Positions 18,144-28,769 of a DNA stretch of 64,000 nt are shown here, piece by piece (the stretch's first letter is position 1; every line of letters starts with the position of its first letter). Origin of the DNA: CAWEHU01 sp963808965 (GTDB lineage Bacteria > Pseudomonadota > Alphaproteobacteria > Acetobacterales > Acetobacteraceae); contig CAWEHU010000031.1 in assembly GCA_963808965.1 (NCBI GenBank), positions 1-64,000 on the forward strand, written 5' to 3'. Both the position numbers and the translations under genes were made by a program. The notes under the pieces were generated by a model, which saw only the letters and a program-made list of their open reading frames with translations, did not search any database and had not been told where the DNA came from.

Positions 18144-19000
18144 GCGGCGGTCCGTTTTTTCGGCGCCTTGGCCTGCCCGGACCCTTGCTCTTCCGGGTTC
18201 GCTGAGGCGGGAGCCTCGCTCGCCTGCTGCACGCTCTTTTTCAGCGCCGCCATGAGGTCGATGACGTTGCTCCGCTCGGCCGGCTCCTCAGCCTGCTCTG
18301 TCAGCCCCTCCCCTTTCAGCTTCGCCTCGATCATCGCCCGTAGCCGGGTCTCGTAGCGGTCCTCGACGTCGGACGGATCGTAGCGGCTGGTTTGGCGCTC
18401 GATCAGCTGGGTCGCAAGCTTGACCATCTCGGGATCGGTCTTGATCGCGGCCGCATCCTCGAAGAGGGGCTGGGCGCTGTTGAGGTCCCGGTCTTCGTAG
18501 AGGGTATGCGCGACCAGACCGCCCTCCATCGGCCGCAGCGCGATCGTGCGCTCGCGTTGGCCAATGACCACCCGCGACAGCGCCAACCGGCCGGTCCTGC
18601 CGATCGCTTCGCGGAGCACCGCATACACGTCCTCGCCGGCCTTGCCGTCGGGGGCGAGATAGTAGCTCGTGTCGAAATACACCGGGTCGATCGAGCTGCC
18701 CTCGACGAACTTCTCGATCGTCATCACCGACGAACTCTCCACTTTCACGCTGTCGAAATCGGCGTCCGAGAGCAGGAGGTAGTGGTTCTTCTTGAACTCG
18801 TAGCCCTTCACGGTATCGCCCCGCGCCACCGGCTGCTCGGTCTCCGCGTCCACCGTAATCATGCGGATACGGTTGCCGGTTTCTGGGTTGATCATATTGA
18901 AGCGGATCGCATTGCGGTCGTGCCTCGCGCTGTAGAGCGCGACCGGGCACGACACCAAAGCGAGACGCAGATGACCTCGCCAGATCGGACGTTGCGCCAT
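18107..19000 (-). CDS. ku: DNA end-binding protein Ku
   Basis: 297 residues from the ATG at 19000 (MAQRPIWRGHLRLALVSCPV). The Ku core is clear: INPETGNRIRM, KGYEFKKNHYLLLSD, IDPVYFDTSYYLAPDG, GRTGRLALSRVVIGQRER. The Lys/Ala-rich tail is typical of bacterial Ku and binds DNA and LigD. It binds double-strand ends for non-homologous end joining. No ligD lies in this window. The tail overlaps the convergent zinc-ribbon gene by 37 bases. Confidence 0.93.
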   Translation of the reverse strand: MAQRPIWRGHLRLALVSCPVALYSARHDRNAIRFNMINPETGNRIRMITVDAETEQPVARGDTVKGYEFKKNHYLLLSDADFDSVKVESSSVMTIEKFVEGSSIDPVYFDTSYYLAPDGKAGEDVYAVLREAIGRTGRLALSRVVIGQRERTIALRPMEGGLVAHTLYEDRDLNSAQPLFEDAAAIKTDPEMVKLATQLIERQTSRYDPSDVEDRYETRLRAMIEAKLKGEGLTEQAEEPAERSNVIDLMAALKKSVQQASEAPASANPEEQGSGQAKAPKKRTAAQAATKAPRKRG

Positions 19001-19182
19001 GATCGGCTCCGTGCTGGTGCTACCTGGGGCGTTCCGCGCCAGGGAGCGGGTGAACAATGTCCGGAGCAGTAGATCGGCCTTGATGGAACGATGCAAAGGC
19101 CCGGTGCCGGGGCATCACTCGCGTTTGCGCGAGTTGCCCTGTGGACTGTGCATGCGCCGCCCTCCCCGGGGCCTCCTGAAGC

Positions 19183-19375
19183 TTACGGCGCTGCGCCCGA
19201 GAGCTCCGCGAGCGCGTCCTCGAGGCTCCCCGGCGCGAGACCGAGCTCCGCCACGCCTCCCACCAGCGAGCTCGGCAGGTTATCATGCCTGAGGGTCGAC
19301 CTGAGCGACCGAAAGCGGCGCCTCGGGTAGCACTCGGCCCAGGAAGCCGGTTCCCCCGAACACCGTGACAAGCAT
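19183..19375 (-). pseudogene. remnant of an NAD-binding (NDUFA9/SDR-like) protein
   Basis: From an ATG at 19375 the sequence reads MLVTVFGGTGFLGR, the Rossmann glycine motif that opens complex-I NDUFA9-like and atypical SDR proteins. It then runs into a stop after about 30 codons. In the next frame the tail RHDNLPSSLVGGVAELGLAP, followed by SLEDALAEL, resembles the C-terminal end of the same family. The middle, normally about 250 residues, is missing. I read this as an internally deleted, frameshifted remnant; the C-terminal match is by memory of the family only. Confidence 0.35.
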
Positions 19376-19420
19376 CGTCGCCAACTCTCGCGCCGCCGCC
19401 ACCCCGGGTGCAGCAGTCGA

Positions 19421-19519
19421 TCAGAGCCCGCGGCTGCGGAGCACGGCGAAAACTCCGGCTCCTAGGACCATGCAGATGTTGGCAACAGTTGCCAGCCGGA
19501 TAAGCCACTGCTCGCTCAT
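19421..19519 (-). CDS. possible 32-residue membrane peptide
   Basis: An ATG at 19519 opens MSEQWLIRLATVANICMVLG followed by AGVFAVLRSRGL and a stop. It has one strong hydrophobic helix with Arg at the end, like small single-pass proteins. It has no clear ribosome site and sits next to remnants, so it may be chance. Confidence 0.25.
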   Translation of the reverse strand: MSEQWLIRLATVANICMVLGAGVFAVLRSRGL

Positions 19520-19715
19520 AGCCGCATGATTCTCGCCCGCGCCGAGGCGCGCCAAGGCAATCCGCCTCGCGCTGCTCAAGCACAGGAGGATGCCTGACCG
19601 CAATCAAGTTTTCGCTAAGGCAAGGCCCCCTTTTTGGCCGAGGCTACACCGATCAGACGATTGCCTTTTCGGCTTTTGGGGCAGCAGGGGGTCATGGCTG
19701 CTTCGAATGGCACCG

Positions 19716-19904
19716 CTACGGCGTCGAATTGTAGCGTTTTCTGCGCAGGTAGAGCACCATCTCGCTCGGCAGGCCCGCATCCATTCCGTAGGTCATAATC
19801 GTGTCGTCGCGCATGCTCGGCGGCGTCATGCGCCAGGCGAGACGGAACAACATGGCAGCGAGCCACACGCGACCATGCTGGGGCGATCGGTTCGGGATCT
19901 GCAT
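19716..19904 (-). CDS. small protein of unknown function (62 residues)
   Basis: Starts MQIPNRSPQHGRVWLAAMLF at an ATG with an excellent AAGGAG six bases upstream and ends in a basic tail (YLRRKRYNSTP). The middle (WLAAMLFRLAWRMTPPSM) could be a short amphipathic or membrane helix. The strong ribosome site and lack of rare codons argue that it is translated. No family recognised. It stands alone between remnants. Confidence 0.45.
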   Translation of the reverse strand: MQIPNRSPQHGRVWLAAMLFRLAWRMTPPSMRDDTIMTYGMDAGLPSEMVLYLRRKRYNSTP

Positions 19905-20053
19905 TACCGGCTCCTTCGTGCGTGCGAGGTCTACGCTTCATCCGCGGCCGCGTTGCTGCGCCGCAGCATATAAGGGTCGGGTGGTGCAGAAATGGTTTAT
20001 GCGGGATGGTCCCGAGGCGGCCACGACGAGTGGCCGGGCTCGCACTTCAGCAA

Positions 20054-20113
20054 GTGACATCAGGCGGCCGGCTGGACGTGGTCGTGCTCTATAAGATCGA
20101 TCGAATATCAACG
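20054..20113 (+). pseudogene. fragment of a serine site-specific recombinase
   Basis: Twenty codons read VTSGGRLDVVVLYKIDRIST. This matches the conserved DVVVVYKVDRLSRS strand-helix of large serine recombinases/resolvases, which lies a few dozen residues after the catalytic serine. Nothing on either side continues the protein. It is a tiny relic of a mobile element, abutting the lhr stop codon. Confidence 0.4.
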
Positions 20114-23100
20114 CGCGGCGGCGAGATCCGTCACTGTGGGAGGCGTTGCTCCATGCAGCAACGCCTTCCGGGCCTGCCACTCGGCCCTGGGGTCGAGTGC
20201 CTCGTAGAACTCTGCGTCCCCTGCCGCGAGTGAGGCGACAGGCAGGCCGTCGCGGTAGAGCACGCGATTGCCGGTCAGGGCGGGGAGCTTCGGGCCCGGC
20301 GTGAGAATGCCGGCCAAATTCAGCGGGTCTGCGCCCGAGAGCGACACCAACTCGCCGGATGCTGGCTTGCGCCTGGTTTCGCGCAGCAGGCCTATCGCTT
20401 CAGGCAGCGCGAACTGCTCGCCGGAAAATCCGGACACGAACCGGCCACCCCTGATCTCGCCCCGCGCTTCCATCCGACGGTAAACGCGCAGCAGCTCGCG
20501 CCAGGGCGGCAGCCACCCCGCTTCGCGCTCCAGCAAGCGCCAGAACACCACGCCATAGCGACCCAGCAGCGCGCGGGCGGCGTGCTCTACCGCCTCGGCG
20601 GAGGCCTGCCCCCCATTCGCCGCCGTATTGGCCCGCCGCGCCAGCACCCACCGCCCAGCGTCTTCCATGCCGTAGGCGACAGTGCGGCGTCTGCGCCGCG
20701 CCCCGGCGGCCGGCTTGCGCCGGTCGGACGGCACCAGCAGCGCGCGGAGGCCCGCGAACCCGTCCGACGCAACCAAGCCGAGCGCGACCAGCTCCGCAAG
20801 CGCCTCCTCGGCCTGGGGACGCAACAGACCGGTGCCCGCGGTCACCTCGTCGAAGAACGACGCGCCGTGCTCGCGAATGTAATCGGCCACGGCTTGCGCC
20901 CGGCGACTGGGTGTCGGCGCCTCGCCGTTGCCGGACAACGCGCTCCACAGCGGCAAGATGGCGGCGTGCGAGCAAGGTGATGGGCGTGGTTCGCAGCGGT
21001 ACGGCGCCGCGCCCCGCTCCGTCCGGCCTGGCGGTGCGGGGCGCGAGCCGGACCCAGGCGATACGGCCCGCGAGGCATTCGTCGTCGAGCCAGGCCGGCT
21101 CGTAGTCGGCTATGCGCGCGGGAAGGATCTCGGTCTCCCACGCCCCGGCCGGAGCCTCGAAGCCCTCGAGTTGTGTGATGATCGCGGCCACGGCATCCGG
21201 GCCTGCCATCCGTGCGTCGGCGGTCACACGCTGCCAAGCAAACAGAAATCGGAGGAACTCGCGCGCGGCGACCGGCTCGATCTCGGCGCGCAGGCGCTTG
21301 ACCGTGTAACGATGAATGCGGGCGAGCAGCCGTCGATCGCACCACTCTTCGGCGTTGGCCCCCGGCGTGAACCGCCCGCGCATGGCAAAGCCTTCGACCT
21401 CCAGCGCTGCCAGTGCTGATGCGATATCGTCCGGCTCGAGCCCGAGCGCCGCGGCCAGCACGCTCTCGGTGACCGGACCCTGGCCTTCGAGCCGTCCCCG
21501 CAGGATCTCGATCAGCGCGTCCTCGCGCGACCACTCCCGGTCGGCATAGGCGGCGGGCACCTCGATCGCAGGCTCCTGCCTCGCATCGGGCCACAACGCC
21601 TGGAACTGGGCGAGCCGCTCGGCGGCGATCCAGATTTCTGCCGCTGGTCCGTATAGCCGAGTTACCCGGTTCTCCCGCGCGAGCGCCTCCAGCCACGCGC
21701 TCCAGCCGCCCTTCGCCTCGCCCGCAGCGAGAAAGCCTAGCCACGCCAGCGCATCGTGTAATTCGTCGGCATTCGCCGGGTCGGGCCAAGCTTCCGCCCG
21801 GACGCGGGCGATCGCCTCCGGATCGAGCCGGCCGATGTCGGAGGCCGTTTCGGGGTCGAGCCAGCGCCGGCTCATGACAGCCTGCGTTCGGCGTTCCTCG
21901 AGCGGCGCATCGTCCAGATAGGCGTACGGCCTTGCCGATAGCACCTCGAGGGCAAGCGGCGACGGCTGCGTCAGATCGCACGCGACCACGCGGATCGCGC
22001 CCGCCTCAAGCCTCCTCAGCAGCCGTTCCAGGCCCGCGATGTCCATCGCGTCGGTCAGGCAATCGGCGATGGTCTGGTTCACCAGCGGGTGGTCGGGGAT
22101 CTCGCGTTCACCGACCAGGTTCTCGGCGCAGGCGAGCTGGTCCGGAAATACGGTTCCGATCAGGTCTTCCGCTTCCATGCGCGCCAGCTGCGGAGGAACC
22201 TTTTTGCCACCCCGCATCCGCGGTAGCGCCAAAGCGGTGCCGGCCACCCAGCGCCAGCGCGTGGCGAACATCGGCGCGTCGAGGAGTGCCTGTATCAGCA
22301 CCGTTCGCACGCTGGCCGAGTGAAGATAACGGGCCGCTTCGCCCAGCTCGAAGCTGTGCGCCGTGGTGAGCGACAGCACGATGTTGTCCTCGGTCGCCGC
22401 CGCTTGCAGCTCGAAATTGAACTTGCGGCAGAAGCGCTTGCGGAGCGCGAGCCCCCAGGCCCGATTGATGCGGCTGCCGAACGGTGAGTGGATCACGAGC
22501 TGCATGCCGCCGGCTTCATCGAAGAAGCGCTCCAGCACGATCGTGTCCTGGGTTGGCAGACAGCCCAGAGCGGCATGGGATGCAGCCAGATACTCGGCGA
22601 TTTGCTCGGCCGCCGGGGGGAGGATGCCCGCCTCCCGCGCCAGCCAAGCGACCACGCTCTCTCCGTCGGTGCTCGCCAGCAGGCGAGCGGCAATCTCGTT
22701 GCGGAGGCGCGAGACCGAGTGCGACAACTCATCGCTGCGGCCCGGAGCCTCGCCGAGCCAGAACGGAATCGTGGGCGCCATTCCGTGCGCATCTTCGACG
22801 CGCACCACGCCCCGCTCGACCCGCATGATGCGGTACGAGTTGTTGCCAAGCTGGAATACGTCGCCCGCCAGGCTCTCGACGGCGAAGTCCTCGTTGACGG
22901 AGCCGATGGAGTGGTTCTCGGGCTCCAAAACGACCTGATAATCGGCCGTGTCCGGGATCGTGCCACCCGCGGTCAGCGCCGTCAGTCGCGCGCCGCGCCG
23001 GCCCCGCAGCATGCGATTGACCGCATCGTGATGCACCAGCGCGCCACGCCGGCCGCGACGCGTGCTGAAACCTTCGGCCAGCATGCGCACGACGTCTGAA

Positions 23101-24504
23101 AATTGGTCCCGCTGCAGGTCGTGGTACGGCCAAGCGCGGCGAAACAGCGCGAGCAGCGCGTCCTCGTCCCACTCCCGCACGGCGACTTCGGCGGCGATTT
23201 GCTGCGCGAGTACAGTCCAGCGGCTGATCGGGCACCGTCAATCGGTCGAGTTCGCCGCGACGCACGCCGTCGAGCAGCGCCGCGCATTCGACCAGCTCGT
23301 CGCGCGAGAGCGGGAACAACCGCCCCTTCGGCGTGCCGCCCACGGCGTGCCCGGACCGTCCGACGCGTTGCAGAAAACTGGCGATGGAGCGCGGCGAGCC
23401 GAGCTGGCACACGAGGTCCACCTCGCCGATGTCGATGCCCAGCTCCAGCGAGGCGGTCGCCACCAGCGCCTTCAACGCGCCGCACTTGAGCCGCTGCTCG
23501 GCCTCAAGCCGCAACTCGCGTGCCATGCTGCCATGATGGGCGGTGACATGCTGCTCGCCGAGACGCTCCGAGAGCTGCCGCGCGGCGCGCTCGGCCATCC
23601 GGCGGGTATTGACGAACACCAGCGTCGTGCGGTGCGCCCCGACCAGCTCGGCTATCCGGTCATAGACCTGCTCCCACACCTCCGCCGACATGACCGCCTC
23701 CAGCGGCGAGGGCGGGACTTCGAGCGCGAGATCGCGGGCGCGGACGTGACCGGTGTCGATGACCGTGCACCCGCACGCGCCATCGGCGCCGGTCCCGGTC
23801 AGGAATCGCGCCACGGTATCGATTGGCTTCTGCGTCGCCGATAGGCCGAGACGCAGCAGGTTATGGCCGCACAGCGCGTCGAGGCGCTCCAGCGACAGAG
23901 CGAGATGGGCGCCGCGCTTGTTCGGTGCCAGCGCGTGGATCTCGTCCACGATCACGGTCCGCGTCGTCGCCAGCATGGCGCGGCCGGATTCGGAGCCGAG
24001 CAGGATGTACAGCGATTCCGGCGTCGTTACGACGATATGCGGCGGCCGGCGCCACATCCGGGCGCGCTCCGCGGATGGGGTGTCGCCCGTCCGCACCCAG
24101 GCGCGAATATCGGGGTCGGGTAGTCCTTGTTCCCGCAAGGCTGCGCGAATGCCGGCCAGCGGCGCTTGCAGATTGCGCTGAATGTCGTTCGACAACGCCT
24201 TCAGCGGCGAGACATAGACCACCTGCGTCTCGTCGGGCAGGAGGCCTTCGGTGCCTTGCCGCACCAGGGAATCGATCGCCGCGAGGAAAGCGGCCAGCGT
24301 CTTGCCCGAGCCGGTCGGGGCGGCAATGAGGGTGTGCCGCCCGGCCGCGATGGCGGGCCAGGCTTGCGCTTGCGCCGGGGTGGGAGTTCCAAAGGTGCGC
24401 CCGAACCAGGCAGCGACGGCCGGGTGAAAGAGGTCGGACAGGACCATGGCGCGGTGCGATGCGAGCAGGAGCGGTTCCAGAGGACGGCGGCTCGCCTCCT
24501 CCAT
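20108..24504 (-). CDS. lhr: Lhr-family large DEAD/H ATP-dependent helicase (two frameshifts)
   Basis: About 1,465 residues when joined. The N-terminal helicase has TPAQAQAWPAI (Q-like motif), APTGSGKT (Walker A), VDEIHALA (DEVH-like box II), GLSATQKP (motif III), and VNTRRMAE with RVGRSGH (motifs IV-VI). It is followed by the winged-helix and long Lhr C-terminal core, ending TVTDLAAAR. The frame breaks near 23214 (LDCTRAAN should be LDVLAQQIAAEVAV) and near 20962 (RRHLAAV should lead to LPLWSALSGNGEAP). Each needs removal of one base. Lhr-type helicases act on DNA and RNA:DNA hybrids in repair and are often near Ku/LigD genes, as here. An alternative start is the ATG at 24447. Confidence 0.88.
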
Positions 24505-24542
24505 GCAGCCTAAGGCACCGAACGTCTACCTGCTCGAACAAT

Positions 24543-25232
24543 TCATAACGATGCTCCACCACAGACCACGATCTGCTGGCCCGTGATCGCCCCGGCGTCA
24601 GACGAGAGCAGAAAACCTGTAAGCGCCGCGACCTCTTCGGGCCTGACGAACCGGCCGATGGGCGGCACGCGCGGCGGCACCTGGTGGCGGGCGGGATCGC
24701 GCAGCATCGGCGTTTCCGTCGCCCCCGGCGCGACCACGTTCACGGTGATCCCACGCGGCGCGAGCTCGGCGGCCCAGGACCGCGCCAGGCCGATCAGGGC
24801 GGACTTCGATGCCGCGTACTGGCTGCGCTCCGCCGCTCCAGCAGCCGTGCGGCTGCCTATCAGGACAACTCTGCCGCCCTCGCCGATGCGGGGCACGAGG
24901 ATGTCGGCGAGCAGGCACGCTGCGTCAACGTGCAGCCGCCACATCGCGGCCCCGGCGTCGTGGTCCAAGTCGCCGAGAGCCCCCACCCGCAGCAGCCCCG
25001 CGGCATGCACCAGCGCGGCCGGGCGAATGCCCTCAAGGGCGGTTTCGAGATCGGACCGGCTCGCCTGTAACAAGTCGAGCGATCGATGCGATAGGCAGGG
25101 TGAGGACGTGCCGGGCGGAGAGCGGCTGATGCCGGTGACGGCCCAGCCCTCCTCCAGCAGCCGCGCGACGATCGCCGCGCCGATGCCCGAACTCGCCCCG
25201 GTGACTACGGCGTGACGTGGCGCCGCGCTCAC
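24543..25232 (-). CDS. SDR-family oxidoreductase
   Basis: 229 residues from a GTG at 25232 that overlaps the stop of the upstream gene (GTGA). The Rossmann motif is VVTGASSGIGAAIV, the active-site Ser is in LIGSRTAAG, and YAASKSALIG holds the catalytic Tyr and Lys. The C-terminal ending (ITGQQIVVCGGASL) is typical for sugar or 3-oxoacyl SDRs. It is the last gene of the operon that begins with the IclR regulator, so it probably oxidises or reduces an intermediate of that acid-sugar pathway. Confidence 0.85.
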   Translation of the reverse strand: MSAAPRHAVVTGASSGIGAAIVARLLEEGWAVTGISRSPPGTSSPCLSHRSLDLLQASRSDLETALEGIRPAALVHAAGLLRVGALGDLDHDAGAAMWRLHVDAACLLADILVPRIGEGGRVVLIGSRTAAGAAERSQYAASKSALIGLARSWAAELAPRGITVNVVAPGATETPMLRDPARHQVPPRVPPIGRFVRPEEVAALTGFLLSSDAGAITGQQIVVCGGASL

Positions 25233-26341
25233 CCGCGCACCCAGTCCTCGGTCACCCGAACGTATTTGATCGCCTGCCGGAAATAGGTGAAGGCGATGTG
25301 CAGCGCTCCGTCCGGCCCCTGCTTGATGGACGGGTAGGAGTACTCCCGGTTCAATTGCTCCCGCGAGTTGTTGGTCATGCAGTAGCCGTCGCCGACCTCC
25401 AGATTGCGCTTGCGGGGCCAGGTCCGCCCGCCATCCTCGGAGATCGCCAGCGTCATAGGTGCGCGCGGCACGCCCCATACCGCCGATCGCTCGCCGGGCT
25501 TCGCCGTGGGCTCGGCCAACCCGGAGTCGTCCTCGATGTCGTCGTATAGCGATGTCCGGAGCTCGGTGATCCCTTCGCCGTTGATGTCATTGAACACCAG
25601 CGCGAGGTGGCCGTTGGCGAGCCGCGCGAACTGGATCGAGGAGTTGTTGTTGGGCAGCCCGCTCGGCTCTGGCGCGGACCAGGTGCGGCCGCGGTCGCTC
25701 GAGCGGCTGATATAGATGCTGTCCGCCCAGCGGCTGCGATAGAGCGCGAGCAGCGTGCCGTCTCGCAACTGCGCGACGTTCATATGAACGCACCCGGTGC
25801 TGTCCGGAACCTCGCACTCTTGCCAGGTTTCGCCGCCATCGCTTGAGATGCGGACGGCGCTGGTATCGTGGCTGCCGACCCATTTCTCGCCGGGGCGGGA
25901 ATGGCAGTAGAAGATCGGCAGCACGATGTCGCCATTGTCCAGCACCTCGGGGGGTTGCCGGACAAACACGCCGGACGTGCCCACTCGGTCGAAGAGCGTC
26001 TCGATCGGTCCCCAACTCCGCCCGTTATCGGAGGAGATCCGGCGGCGGACGATCGCGGTATCCTGGTTGCCGGAGATCTGCGCCGTCCACAGCAGCCAGA
26101 GGCGGCCGTCCGGGGCTGGGAACAGGATGGGGTTCTGCTCCGAGCGGGCCGGATCCTCGGACAGTTTCACGGGATCCGACCACTGGTCTCCTCCGGGCCT
26201 GAGCCGGGAGAAGTAGACGGAGACGTCGGGGATGCCCTCCTGCGTGCCGCCGAACCACACGCAGCCCAGGTCGCCGCCCGGCAGCGGCATGATGTTGGCG
26301 GCGTGGTTCTGAACGCACGGCGACGGCAGATAGGCTTCCAC
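25229..26341 (-). CDS. sialidase-like BNR-repeat protein
   Basis: 370 residues in the open frame, with four Asp-box (BNR) motifs: SSDNGRSW, SSDGGETW, SSDRGRTW and SEDGGRTW. It has the six-bladed propeller layout of exo-sialidase-like proteins. No signal peptide is seen, suggesting a cytoplasmic hydrolase or isomerase role rather than a secreted sialidase. The open-frame start (GTG at 26341) has no good ribosome site. An ATG at 26438 with AGGAG upstream reads MSTLVRDADAL and joins this frame if one G is removed, so the natural gene probably runs 25229-26438 with a +1 indel. It lies in the acid-sugar operon between the symporter and the SDR gene. Confidence 0.8.
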   Translation of the reverse strand: MEAYLPSPCVQNHAANIMPLPGGDLGCVWFGGTQEGIPDVSVYFSRLRPGGDQWSDPVKLSEDPARSEQNPILFPAPDGRLWLLWTAQISGNQDTAIVRRRISSDNGRSWGPIETLFDRVGTSGVFVRQPPEVLDNGDIVLPIFYCHSRPGEKWVGSHDTSAVRISSDGGETWQECEVPDSTGCVHMNVAQLRDGTLLALYRSRWADSIYISRSSDRGRTWSAPEPSGLPNNNSSIQFARLANGHLALVFNDINGEGITELRTSLYDDIEDDSGLAEPTAKPGERSAVWGVPRAPMTLAISEDGGRTWPRKRNLEVGDGYCMTNNSREQLNREYSYPSIKQGPDGALHIAFTYFRQAIKYVRVTEDWVRG

Positions 26342-26458
26342 CCGCGCAGGGTCCTCGGGCGCGGGGCGAATCAGGCCCCTCTCGGCGTCATGCAGGCGAT
26401 CGGTGAGGGCGTCGGCGTCGCGAACAAGCGTGCTCCATGGCGGTGCTCCTATCTCGGG

Positions 26459-27851
26459 CTACGGGGCGATGGCGGCGGGCTTCTGCCAGCTGAAGAGCCG
26501 CTCGGCGGCCATGACGAGCACGGGGGTGAGGCCCGCGACATACATGTTGTCGATCCCGTACGGATTGCCGAGCAGGTACCAGATCGTGGTCGCCACGGCG
26601 GAAGCCAGCAGGCCGAGCGTGGCGCCGCGATTGCTACGGAACAGCGGCAGATAGAAGCCGATCACCGCGACGATCGAGATCGACAGCCTGAGCGCCCGGG
26701 TGAAGAAGGAGAGCTTCAGGATCTCCGGGACGAAGAACACAAAGACCAGAGGCACCACGGCGATGACGAGCGACATGATGCGGGTCACCCTCAACTCCGC
26801 CGCGGCATCCGGGTGGAAGCGCGGCACGTAAAAGTCGCGCATCACCAGCGAGACGATGGCGAGCGCCACCGTGCTAACGCTGACGAAGACGGAGGCGATC
26901 AGGGCCGTGGCGACAAGTCCGGCCAGGAACGGGTTCATCCCCTGCAGAAATACTGGGAGCGCGTAGAGGCTGTTCAGCGAGGGATGCAGATACTTGGCCG
27001 CGACGCCGATCAGGCCTAGGGCGACGCCGAGCGGAAAGCAGAGCGCCGCGGCGTAGAGCGTCGAGCGCCGCGCCTCGCGCGCGTCCCTGCTCGACGAGAT
27101 GGCCTGCATGATGAACTGCGTCGAGAAGATGGCGCCGATCGTGCCAACCGTCCACGCGACGATGGTCGGCCCGCCGATCGAGCCGTCCCACGTCCAGTAG
27201 TAGTCCGGCAGGCTTCCCACCATGGGGCTGATGCCACCGGTCGCGTACAGCGCCACGCCGAGGATCAGGGCGACGCCGATGACCTTGATGGAGGTGTGCA
27301 GGATGGTGACGTAGGCGACGCCCTTCAGGCCACCGAACACGTAGTACAAGGTGCTGACGACCGCGATGATGCACATGGCCGCTGGCAGGTTGAGCTTGAG
27401 CACCGTCGCGATCGCCGCGGCGCCGCTGATATAGTTGCCGACGTTCACGATCAGCAGCGCGTAGATCATGATGAGCGACACGGTCAGCATCGTGGAGCGG
27501 CCGTATTTCTGGGCGATGGCGCTCGAGATCGTGTCCTCGCCCGAGCCGTAGAGCTTGCGCACGAAGAACAGGCCGAACAAAAGGAAGCCGATCGAAGCCC
27601 CGATGACGGACCAAGCCGCCGCGAAGCCGGAAGTGAAGGCCTCCTGCGCGGTGCCGACCGTCGACTTGGCGCCCACGAACTCGGACATCAGCAGCATACC
27701 GACGACCGAGGCCGGCAGCGCGCGCGACGCGGTCATGAACTGCGGCCGACGTGCGGCTGCGCAGGCGCACGGTAAGCCATGACGTGAAGACGATGTAGCA
27801 TACGATCATCCCCACGATGATCGCGGTGTCGAGGGTGCCGAATTCGGCCAT
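26459..27851 (-). CDS. sodium:solute symporter family transporter (frameshifted)
   Basis: Starts at the ATG at 27851 with GGGAGGA upstream (MAEFGTLDTAIIVGMIVCYI). The frame breaks near 27748: RLRSRTSAAVHD should read RTSAQFMTASRALPASVVG after removal of one G. The rest has about twelve helices (SEFVGAKSTVGTAQEAF, then IYALLIVNVGNYISGAAA), fitting the SSS family that imports sugars, sialic acid or organic acids with sodium. Within the operon it is the only transporter, so it probably brings in the substrate. Confidence 0.85.
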
Positions 27852-27879
27852 TGATGTTCCTCCCGTGTTTTGTTCGGTG

Positions 27880-28760
27880 CTACAGCGCCGCGGCCTCGGC
27901 CGCCGTGAGCGGCAGCAGCGGCGGACGCAGGTTGCTCCAGCCTGCGTGACCGGTGCGGCGAGCGATCAGCGTCTTGATCGAGGGGATTCGGCGAATTGCG
28001 AAACGCGCGTGCGCGCGGCAACCACCCGGGCCTGCGCCGCGTCCACCTCGGCGGCGCGCGCCGGGTCGGCGTGGTGGCGATAGATGAAGGCGAGATCGCC
28101 GGCGACCAGGTTCGACGTGGCGGTGATGCAGCCCGCGCCCCCTTTTCGCAAAAGCGGCAGCATGAGCGGGTCGGCCCCGGCCAGCACGGAAAAGCCGGGA
28201 AAGCGCTCGACCATGGCGATCATGTTGCCAAGATCGCCGCTCGAGTCCTTGATGCCCACGAAGGTCGAGGGATAGCGGGCGCGCAGGCGCTCGATCACGG
28301 GAAACGTAATGGGCACGGCAGAGAATTGCGGGATGTGATAGAGCAGCACTTGGAGCCGCGAGTCGCCGACCCGCTCGGCGATCTCGGCATAGGCGGCGAA
28401 CAGCCCGTCATCCGAGATGCCCTTGTAGTAGAACGGCGGCAGCATCACGACGCGAGTGACGCCGAGCGAGAGCGCGTGCCTGGTCAGCTCCACCGTTTCA
28501 GAGAATGCGACGACTCCGGTTCCCGGCAGCAGGCGCTCGGGCGCGATCCCGCTCGTAACGACCGCCTCGAGCAGCGCCTTGCGTTCCGCACCGGAGAACG
28601 AGTTCGCCTCGCCGGTCGTGCCAAGCAGGGCGATCCCATCGCAGCCCTCATCGAGCAAGTGGCGGCAATGGGCGACGAAGGCGGCGTGGTCGGGCGCCAA
28701 CTCGGCGGTGACCGGAGTAACCGAAGCGCAGTACACCCCGGTAATGGGCAGGTCCGTCAT
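27880..28760 (-). CDS. dihydrodipicolinate synthase/N-acetylneuraminate lyase family protein (frameshifted near the end)
   Basis: A TIM-barrel class I aldolase family member. The motif GTTGEANSFSGAERK, the Tyr in LLYHIPQFSAVP, and the Schiff-base Lys in FVGIKDSSGDLGN are all in place. The main frame stops early after FAESPRSRR. Adding one missing base near 27976 continues FPSIKTLIARRTGHAGWSNL and gives a normal C-terminus of about 293 residues ending at 27880. Substrate unknown; with this neighbourhood, cleavage of a 2-keto-3-deoxy acid is likely. Confidence 0.83.
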
Positions 28761-28769
28761 GATCTTCCC

